From positions 1 to 23,327 of the forward strand of contig DODZ01000027.1 in assembly GCA_003524145.1 (NCBI GenBank): a DNA stretch of 23,327 nucleotides, read 5' to 3'. The position numbers and the translations under genes were made by a program. Under the pieces are notes generated by a model, which worked only from the letters and a program-made list of their open reading frames with translations, ran no database searches and was not told the origin of the DNA. Source of the DNA: Candidatus Apopatosoma intestinale (GTDB lineage: Bacteria; Bacillota; Clostridia; Oscillospirales; CAG-272). Below are positions 8,229-13,573 of this stretch, piece after piece; positions within the stretch are counted from its first letter, which is position 1, and each line of letters opens with the position of its first letter.

Positions 8229-8855
8229 ATGCATAATATAATCGTTATCGGAATAGCAGGCGGCAGCGGAAGCGGCAAAACGACGCTCGCTGACAAGATA
8301 ATCGAGCATTTCGGCGATGATATCGCCATTGTTCATCATGACAATTATTACAGGGGATATAAAGACCTCTCGTATGAGGAGCGCTCGAAAATAAATTTTG
8401 ACCATCCCGATTCTTTTGAAACGGATCTGATGATTGAGGATATCAAAAGGCTCAAAAACGGCGAAGCTGTCGAATGTCCCGTTTATGACTATACTATCCA
8501 TAACAGAAGCAGTGAAACGGTGAATATCGCGCCCCGTTCGATAATACTTATCGAGGGAATCCTGATTTTTTCCGATATACGGCTTTGTAATCTTATGGAT
8601 ATTAAAATATTCGTCGATACGGATGCCGATATCCGTCTCATACGCAGAATAAGGCGCGATATGGAAACGCGCAACCGCACACTTGAATCAGTGCTCTCGC
8701 AGTATACAGCCACCGTCAAGCCGATGCATGACCTCTATGTGGAGCCGAGCAAGAGAATGGCTGATATCGTCGTGCAGGAGGGCGGAAAAAATGCCGTCGC
8801 TTTCGATATGATAGTAAATCGCCTCGAGGCGCATATCGACCGCGGCAATAAGTAA
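8229..8855 (+). CDS. udk: Uridine kinase
   Basis: Phosphorylates uridine and cytidine to UMP and CMP with ATP or GTP, giving a salvage route alongside the catabolic Pdp. The 208 residues match bacterial Udk. The P-loop GGSGSGKTT is at residues 11-19; HHDNYYRGY follows, holding the catalytic Asp and Tyr region of the family, and then FDHPDSFE. A later RRIRRDMETR segment fits the arginine-rich lid. It is last in the transporter operon, 15 nt after pdp, and is followed at once by a strong terminator. It keeps some nucleoside from full breakdown. Confidence 0.95.
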   Translation: MHNIIVIGIAGGSGSGKTTLADKIIEHFGDDIAIVHHDNYYRGYKDLSYEERSKINFDHPDSFETDLMIEDIKRLKNGEAVECPVYDYTIHNRSSETVNIAPRSIILIEGILIFSDIRLCNLMDIKIFVDTDADIRLIRRIRRDMETRNRTLESVLSQYTATVKPMHDLYVEPSKRMADIVVQEGGKNAVAFDMIVNRLEAHIDRGNK

Positions 8856-8859
8856 ATAC

Positions 8860-8893
8860 AAAAAAAGGAAATCCGCAGGGATTTCCTTTTTTT
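8860..8893 (+). terminator. Intrinsic terminator after udk
   Basis: AAAAAAAGGAAATCC (8860-8874) is exactly complementary to 8879-8893 around a GCAG loop, and the 3' arm ends in seven Ts. It closes the transporter-pdp-udk unit just 4 nt after the stop. The A-run on the 5' side means that it could also work on the other strand. Confidence 0.92.
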
Positions 8894-8941
8894 CGTATTG
8901 CGCACCTATAAAGTTTCGTGCACTTTTAATAAAGTTTTCGC

Positions 8942-9002
8942 CCGCCTTTTTCAAAAGGCGGCGCGAGCCGTCGGCGGCGACGGTCGCGCTCCGCAGAGCG
9001 CG
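8942..9002. repeat. Cluster of GC-rich hairpins, two of them mutually exclusive
   Basis: Three palindromes run together. CCGCCTTTT (8942-8950) pairs with AAAAGGCGG (8953-8961). A 6+5-bp stem at 8961-8989 pairs GCGCGA with TCGCGC and CCGTC with GACGG. CGCGCTC (8985-8991) pairs with GAGCGCG (8996-9002). The last two share 8985-8989, so only one can form at a time. The role is unknown; they resemble palindromic intergenic repeats. Confidence 0.6.
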
Positions 9003-9032
9003 AAATCTCATGCCGGCGTTTTCTTTTTGATA

Positions 9033-9070
9033 GCTTTTTCTTTTGCGCCTGCTTCTGCAAAAGAAAAAGC
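9033..9070. repeat. Perfect 14-bp inverted repeat
   Basis: GCTTTTTCTTTTGC (9033-9046) is exactly complementary to 9057-9070 around a 10-nt loop. The arms are purine/pyrimidine-skewed. No U-run follows, so it is not a standard terminator. It is probably a repeat-family hairpin. Confidence 0.65.
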
Positions 9071-9115
9071 GGGTGGGGATTTAATCTTTTGCTTTTCTGT
9101 TGGATGTACTTGAGT

Positions 9116-9149
9116 TTTATCTTGTAGGGGTCGGCGCCTCGACGACCCG
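9116..9149 (+). repeat. Palindromic direct repeat, copy 1
   Basis: A 23-nt stretch (9116-9138) followed by TCGACGACCCG is repeated at 9510-9544 with only one inserted G between the two parts. Internally GGGTCG and CGACCC can pair. Together with copy 2 it brackets the ~300-nt structured repeat A. Confidence 0.8.
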
Positions 9150-9166
9150 TGAAGAATCATAAAGCA

Positions 9167-9466
9167 ACTTTTCTTTTATCGTACTTTTCAGTGACGAAAA
9201 GTACCAAAAGTCATTTAAGAGGGCTTTCCTCCCTCTTAAAAAACACCTTCCGCGTGCACGAGGTTGTCGCAAGAAGTAGTGCGTGGCAAGTGCGTGCGGC
9301 AAAGGGGCAAAGGTAAAATCGGTAGTTTTACCGCTCCCCGCAATCTCGGCTATACCACGCGTGCGAACATAGCGCACGAGGAAGCCGAGCAGATTCGTGC
9401 ACGCATTGTCTGCACGCCCGCTGAAAGTGCAAGGCGGGCGTGGATAGAGTTTGTGTGCGGACGGGA
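9167..9466. repeat. Structured ~300-nt repeat, copy A
   Basis: Similar along its length to 22996-23292 (copy B, 3 nt shorter). Stems seen are: 9-bp hairpin 9181-9189/9196-9204; 10-bp hairpin 9214-9223/9231-9240; a long-range 10-bp stem joining GCGTGCACGA (9252-9261) to TCGTGCACGC (9395-9404); 7-bp hairpin 9312-9318/9326-9332, framed by GGGG/CCCC; 6-bp hairpin 9360-9365/9373-9378; and 9-bp hairpin 9413-9421/9434-9442. Positions 9340-9443 differ from copy B at only two bases. Three stems elsewhere carry paired changes between the copies. It may be a noncoding RNA or a non-autonomous palindromic element; no coding role is supported. The strand is unknown. Confidence 0.8.
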
Positions 9467-9509
9467 TAGAGTACATATTTTTTGTTTTGTCTATTTGCTG
9501 TACTCCGAC

Positions 9510-9544
9510 TTTATCTTGTAGGGGTCGGCGCCGTCGACGACCCG
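9510..9544 (+). repeat. Palindromic direct repeat, copy 2
   Basis: Same 23-nt block (9510-9532), then an extra G, then TCGACGACCCG (9534-9544), in the same orientation as copy 1. The flanks share only short similarity (a TGTACT just upstream of both). It may be a stand-alone intergenic palindrome family rather than a duplication made by insertion of repeat A. Confidence 0.8.
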
Positions 9545-9583
9545 CATGGTAGGGGAATTAGCACATATGCGAAGCAAACGCGG

Positions 9584-9621
9584 TCGGCGTCGCCGAGACA
9601 GGGGGCGAACATCGTTCGCCC
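9584..9621. repeat. Two short palindromes
   Basis: TCGGCG and CGCCGA meet almost head to head near 9584-9596. GGGCGAAC (9603-9610) then pairs with GTTCGCCC (9614-9621) around the loop ATC. They fit the same palindrome-rich intergenic pattern. No function can be assigned. Confidence 0.6.
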
Positions 9622-9687
9622 GCAGTGATATATGAAAGATACTTTATTTACATTTCTTCCACTGCACCGCATAACTCCAACCGCCGC

Positions 9688-9724
9688 AAAAAACAGAGCG
9701 GCGATTGCTCGCCGCTCTGTTTTT
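9688..9724 (-). terminator. Intrinsic terminator of the HtrA gene, possibly bidirectional
   Basis: CAGAGCGGCGA (9694-9704) pairs with TCGCCGCTCTG (9709-9719) around a 4-nt loop. It is flanked by six As on the left and five Ts on the right of the plus strand, so the minus-strand transcript ends in a hairpin plus U-run about 40 nt after the protease stop. The T-run on the plus strand would also stop transcription coming from the udk side. Confidence 0.9.
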
Positions 9725-9765
9725 GGAAGGAGAAACTTTTATTTTCCACGTCAAAGAATGATAGC

Positions 9766-11181
9766 TTAATTTTGGTTATTCGGGTTGAATTCCTCGAATG
9801 TTACACTGACCTTAACCTCTGTGCAATCCTTTTGATAAACTGTTGTAGAGGTTATGCCGCCGCTTGAACGGAGCACCGTCAGCTCCACCGTGTCGCCCAC
9901 CTTATATTTTGAGAGGGCAGAAGCGAAGGAAGAAGCGGGCGTAAACTCGCCGTCAAGCATATAGAGTATATCGCCTGCCTGAAGTCCTGCCTTTTCGGCA
10001 CTGCTTCCTGAGGAGACAGACTGGATATAATAAACAATACTGTAATTTCTTTTTTCATCTATGAGATAGAGCGAATTTATCGTAACACCGAGGCGTGCTC
10101 TGTCTCTTATATAACCATATGTCAACAGGTCGTTCACATTTTTTACCACCGTGTCTATCGGAATGGCAAAGCCGAAGCCCTCAACGGTATCGCCGCTTAT
10201 CTTGGCATTGACTATGCCGACAAGCTCGCCTGCCGCATTGAAGAGACCGCCGCCGGAATTTCCTTCATTGACGGCAGCATTCGTCTGAATGAGCGTCATG
10301 GAAGAGCCGTCGATGGAAACTTTTCTCGAGAGGGCGCTTACCTTACCGTCGGTAAATGTGAGCCCATAGCCGAGCGGATTGCCTATAGCCGCAACATAGT
10401 TGCCGACCACGAGATTTTTGGAGTTGCCTATCTTTGCGGGCTTGAGTCCGCTTGCATTTTCAAGCTTGATAACGGCAATATCGGCATCCTTGTCACCTAC
10501 GACAAACTTCGCATTGTATGCCTTGCCGTCGCTTGTCGTGACGGTGATGCTGCTGCAGGTTTCACTTGCAACATGGTAATTTGTAATAACATAGCCGTCC
10601 TCGCTGTAGATGACGCCGCTTCCCGCGCCGCGCGTAGCCTGCTCATATTTTTTACCGAACATGGTATATGTTGTCACTGTGACGACTTCGACTACAACGA
10701 CGCTGTCAGTGCAGTTTGCCGCTATCTCTTCGGGAGAGAGCGTATTGCCCGAGCTTGCCGCCTGCTGTATCAGCGGGACAGGCGATGTGGTCGCTGTGCT
10801 CTCATGTCCGCTTGTTGTCTCATTCGGTGTAACCGTAGAGGAAGAGCCGGAATCTGTCGGCGTTATCGCATCGGAGTGAGTATTCCTTCTTCCGATGAAG
10901 GCTCCCGTCACGATACCCGAAATCATCGATAACACGAGGCAGAGAGCAACTATTGCGGCAATACCGCCGCCGCTCATTCTCATGCCTTTCTTTTTCTTGC
11001 GTTCTCTTTCGCGATCAAATTCATTTTTATATAAATTTTCAAAAACATAGGTCGGCTTCTCATCAGTCGTATCTCCGGCATTTTCGTTGCCGCTGTCCTT
11101 CACGGTGAAGTTCGCTTCCATAGCGTCGTTGTTCTGCTCACCGTTTTCATTCTGATTGTTTTCATTTTCCCAAAGGCTCAT
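9766..11181 (-). CDS. htrA: Membrane-anchored HtrA/DegP-type serine protease with PDZ domain
   Basis: Surface quality-control protease (471 residues). Residues 1-70 form an acidic, Asn/Glu-rich cytosolic segment ending in a basic RKKKKG stretch. One membrane helix spans about 74-96, followed by a Ser/Thr-rich linker (100-145). The trypsin-like domain covers about 150-355 with the full triad: His203 in NYHVAS, Asp234 in DADIAVIKL and Ser309 in GNSGG. A single PDZ domain covers about 362-440, including AGLQAGDILY. This layout (type II membrane protein, one PDZ) is usual for Firmicutes HtrA proteins. The start has a strong GGAGGT 8-12 nt upstream. It is a single-gene unit divergent from yicC. 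I could not pin down its promoter, so I cannot say whether it responds to envelope stress. Confidence 0.95.
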   Translation of the reverse strand: MSLWENENNQNENGEQNNDAMEANFTVKDSGNENAGDTTDEKPTYVFENLYKNEFDRERERKKKKGMRMSGGGIAAIVALCLVLSMISGIVTGAFIGRRNTHSDAITPTDSGSSSTVTPNETTSGHESTATTSPVPLIQQAASSGNTLSPEEIAANCTDSVVVVEVVTVTTYTMFGKKYEQATRGAGSGVIYSEDGYVITNYHVASETCSSITVTTSDGKAYNAKFVVGDKDADIAVIKLENASGLKPAKIGNSKNLVVGNYVAAIGNPLGYGLTFTDGKVSALSRKVSIDGSSMTLIQTNAAVNEGNSGGGLFNAAGELVGIVNAKISGDTVEGFGFAIPIDTVVKNVNDLLTYGYIRDRARLGVTINSLYLIDEKRNYSIVYYIQSVSSGSSAEKAGLQAGDILYMLDGEFTPASSFASALSKYKVGDTVELTVLRSSGGITSTTVYQKDCTEVKVSVTFEEFNPNNQN

Positions 11182-11349
11182 AAAACCTGACCTCCAAACT
11201 TGCCTTTTTCTTTTTACGCATACATCTTACCACTTATTTTTTACGATTTAATGAACAACATGCGGGTTCTTTGTAAATAAGATTGGAATTTTCCGCAAAC
11301 TGCACGATTTTTTTCGTCGCTTTTTCATCGCAAAGAAGAGTAAAAAGTA

Positions 11350-11379
11350 TTGACAAAGAAATATTGCTTATATTATAAT
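11350..11379 (+). promoter_or_regulatory. Promoter of the yicC-rsgA operon
   Basis: A perfect TTGACA (11350-11355) and a perfect TATAAT (11374-11379) are separated by 18 nt, in a very AT-rich stretch. Transcription would start near 11386, about 60 nt before yicC. The rest of 11182-11446 must also hold the divergent htrA promoter, but I see no clear -35/-10 pair for it. Confidence 0.82.
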
Positions 11380-11446
11380 ATATATATTAACCTTAAACTG
11401 ACTATAAAAATATAAAAATGCGCAAAAATAATTAAAGAGGTAGAGT

Positions 11447-12328
11447 ATGATCAGAAGTATGACCGCATACGGGCGGGCAAAAAGGCAGATAGGCGGACGC
11501 GATATTCTCGTTGAAATAAAGAGCGTGAACAGCCGCTATCTCGACTGCACGGTGAAAACCTCGAGGCTTTTCGGCTTTCTTGAGGAAAAGGCAAAGGCTT
11601 ATATTCTCGCGAGAGGCATATCGCGCGGCAAGGTGGAGGTCTTTATCGGCGTCGATGTGCTGGAAAACGACGGCGTGGAGATAGAGATAGACCGCGCTTA
11701 TACGGAAAGCTACATAAACGCGCTGAAAAAGCTTTCCGCCGATTTCGGGCTGAAGGACGATATATCCACGATGCGTGTGGCGCAGAATCAGAATGTTTTC
11801 TCCGTCAAAAAGGCGGATGAGGATACCGAGGCGGAATGGCAGAAGGTGCTTCCCGTTATGGATGAAGCGCTCGCGGCATTCACGGCGGAGCGCGAACGCG
11901 AGGGCGAAAATATGCGCGCCGACATTGCCGCAAAGAAAGAGCGCGTCAAGGCGCTTGCCGGGCAGATAGCTCCTATCTCGGAGGAAAACAAGGCGGCACA
12001 GTTCGCTTCCGTTTCGGAGCGTATACGCGCACTTGCGGGAGATATCCCACTCGATGAAAACCGCCTGCTGACGGAATGTGCGATATATGCGGACAAAATC
12101 GCTGTAGATGAGGAGATTGTGCGCCTCGCTTCCCACTTTGAAGCGTTTGATTCATTCCTCTGCAGCAGTGAGCCTGTCGGCAGAAAGCTCGATTTCCTGC
12201 TTCAGGAGATGAACAGAGAGACAAACACGATAGGCTCGAAATCAAACGATTCGCGCATAGCAAAGCTCGTGATAGAAATGAAGAGCGAGCTGGAAAAGAT
12301 ACGCGAGCAGATACAGAATATAGAATAA
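11447..12328 (+). CDS. yicC: YicC/YloC-family endoribonuclease
   Basis: Cytosolic protein of 293 residues, the usual YicC length. The N-terminal YicC domain begins MTAYGRA and has EIKSVNSRYLD near 25-35, a family hallmark. The C-terminal DUF1732 part has GRKLDFLLQEMNRE and TIGSKSNDS near 246-270, ending in a charged helix. Members of this family in E. coli and Bacillus have been reported to cut RNA, and E. coli YicC affects turnover of a small RNA; the target here is unknown. GAGG lies 7 nt before the ATG. It is first in the long plus-strand operon, just ahead of remA and gmk, as in many Firmicutes. Confidence 0.94.
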   Translation: MIRSMTAYGRAKRQIGGRDILVEIKSVNSRYLDCTVKTSRLFGFLEEKAKAYILARGISRGKVEVFIGVDVLENDGVEIEIDRAYTESYINALKKLSADFGLKDDISTMRVAQNQNVFSVKKADEDTEAEWQKVLPVMDEALAAFTAEREREGENMRADIAAKKERVKALAGQIAPISEENKAAQFASVSERIRALAGDIPLDENRLLTECAIYADKIAVDEEIVRLASHFEAFDSFLCSSEPVGRKLDFLLQEMNRETNTIGSKSNDSRIAKLVIEMKSELEKIREQIQNIE

Positions 12329-12350
12329 GCGCGGAAAGGAAAACGGCAAT

Positions 12351-12620
12351 ATGAAATTTATAAACATAGGCTTCGGCAATATGGTGGCGGCACACCGCGT
12401 GGTGACTTTCGTTTCCCCCGATTCCGCTCCGATAAAGCGTCTCGTGCAGGATGCGCGCGACGCAGGCAGGGTGATAGACGTCTCCTGCGGCAGAAGAACG
12501 CGATGCGTCATCATAACGGACAGCGACCATGTGATACTCTCGGCTATCCAGCCGGAAACGATATCAAACCGTCTCGGCGGTATGCTCGAGCAGGAGGATG
12601 ACGAGGAGGAGGACGAATGA
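12351..12620 (+). CDS. remA: RemA-family (DUF370) DNA-binding regulator
   Basis: Small protein of 89 residues in the RemA/DUF370 family. In B. subtilis, RemA is a DNA-binding activator of biofilm-matrix and osmoprotection genes that forms ring-like oligomers. The N-terminus FINIGFGNMV and the SPDSAPIKR segment near 22-30 are highly typical, as is SCGRRTRCVI near 45-54. The last ~11 residues are almost all Asp/Glu, and their GAG/GAC codons double as the ribosome binding site of gmk, whose ATG overlaps the remA stop. Whether it regulates matrix genes in this organism is inference. Confidence 0.94.
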   Translation: MKFINIGFGNMVAAHRVVTFVSPDSAPIKRLVQDARDAGRVIDVSCGRRTRCVIITDSDHVILSAIQPETISNRLGGMLEQEDDEEEDE

Positions 12621-13243
12621 AAAGAGGACTTCTCTTTGTGGTTTCGGGTCCCTCCGGCTGCGGGAAGGGAACAGTTGTTTCGCTTCTGCAAAAGGAGCAT
12701 GATTTTGCCGTTTCCGTTTCGGCGACGACCCGCTCTCCGAGAGAGGGAGAGACAGACGGCGTACATTACCATTTCTGGACGCACGAGCGCTTCAATAAGG
12801 CTATCGCCGATGGTGAAATGCTCGAATATACACTCTACAGCGGAAGCGGGAGATATTACGGAACTCCGAAAGCGCATATAGCCGAGGAGCTGGAAAGCGG
12901 CAGAGATATTATTCTCGAAATAGAAGTGGACGGCGCCATGCAGATAAAGAAGCGGATGCCCGAAGCGATACTCGTTTTCATGGTGCCGCCGAGCATGAAA
13001 GCACTGCGTGCGAGACTCATCGGCAGAGGCACGGAGAGCGCCGATGTCATAGAGGCAAGAATAGGGCGCGCATACGAAGAACTGCGGCTCGCGCACTGCT
13101 ATGATTATATAATAGTGAACGGCGAAAATTCCATTGAGGAAACGGTGCGCAAGATGCTTGACATCGCCGCGGCGGAAAGATTCCGCACGGCAAGGAATAC
13201 CGATTTTATTAACACGCTTATTTCAGAGCAAGGAAAGGAATAA
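12617..13243 (+). CDS. gmk: Guanylate kinase
   Basis: Converts GMP (and dGMP) to GDP with ATP, an essential step in GTP supply and recycling. The 208 residues match bacterial Gmk. The P-loop SGPSGCGKGT spans about 10-19. ATTRSPREGE near 36-45 is the GMP-binding segment, followed by GVHYHFW, and ILEIEVDGA is the typical Walker-B-like strand. It overlaps remA by 4 nt (ATGA) and uses GGAGGAC in the remA tail codons as its ribosome binding site. The pairing with rpoZ directly downstream is conserved widely in Firmicutes. Confidence 0.97.
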   Translation: MKRGLLFVVSGPSGCGKGTVVSLLQKEHDFAVSVSATTRSPREGETDGVHYHFWTHERFNKAIADGEMLEYTLYSGSGRYYGTPKAHIAEELESGRDIILEIEVDGAMQIKKRMPEAILVFMVPPSMKALRARLIGRGTESADVIEARIGRAYEELRLAHCYDYIIVNGENSIEETVRKMLDIAAAERFRTARNTDFINTLISEQGKE

Positions 13244-13249
13244 ACCAAA

Positions 13250-13573
13250 ATGAAAAAACAGCAGGTAAATACGCAGACAATGATAACACCCTCAATAGAG
13301 GAGCTGACAAAGGGCAAAATGAACCGCTATGCGCTCGTCATGGCTACGGCGAAGGCGGCAAAGATAGTTACCGACGAGTATATCGAGCAGCGTGAAGCGG
13401 CTGAGAAGAAGATAGCCAATAAGGAGACGGATAAGCCGCTTTCCGCGCTGATAGACCCCGAGCTTCGCGATAAAAAGGCTGTCCGCAACGCCGTGAACAG
13501 AATGTATGACGGCGAGATTGTTATCAAAGAGCCGGAAGAGCTGAAAGAAGCTGACGAAGAGACTCTGGGATGA
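13250..13573 (+). CDS. rpoZ: RNA polymerase omega subunit
   Basis: Small RNAP subunit that helps beta-prime fold and assemble. It has 107 residues with a core MNRYALVMATAKAAKIV near 24-40 matching the omega signature (NRY-LV-A-AKRA). It is longer than the ~70-residue Bacillus form because of a charged middle and C-terminal part (about 52-107), variable in this family. It starts 6 nt after gmk, and its stop overlaps the priA start (ATGA). In many Firmicutes coaBC sits between rpoZ and priA; here it is absent. Confidence 0.93.
   Translation: MKKQQVNTQTMITPSIEELTKGKMNRYALVMATAKAAKIVTDEYIEQREAAEKKIANKETDKPLSALIDPELRDKKAVRNAVNRMYDGEIVIKEPEELKEADEETLG

Larger units (their letters stand above)
8894..9687. 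other. Gene-free, palindrome-rich intergenic region
   Basis: About 790 nt lie between the converging udk and protease genes with no supportable protein gene: the open frames present have no ribosome binding site and run through perfect hairpins. The space is filled by at least eight inverted repeats, two copies of a ~35-bp palindromic direct repeat and one copy of a ~300-nt structured repeat, listed separately. It looks like a landing zone for repeats between two terminators. Confidence 0.75.

Noticed and set aside
9345..9389. Inner 6-bp stem CTCGGC/GCCGAG in the repeat core
   Set aside because: In copy B both changed positions create mismatches, leaving at most 4 bp, so covariation does not support the full stem.
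9117..9476. Open frame of 119 codons on the minus strand through repeat A, with a similar frame through repeat B at 22979-23299
   Set aside because: The two frames can be aligned along most of their length and differ by a codon-sized length change, which is suggestive. But neither start has a ribosome binding site, the similar stretches fall in the nearly identical core DNA, and the differences elsewhere follow stem pairing. I treat the frames as passengers of a structured repeat; ribosome profiling would settle it.
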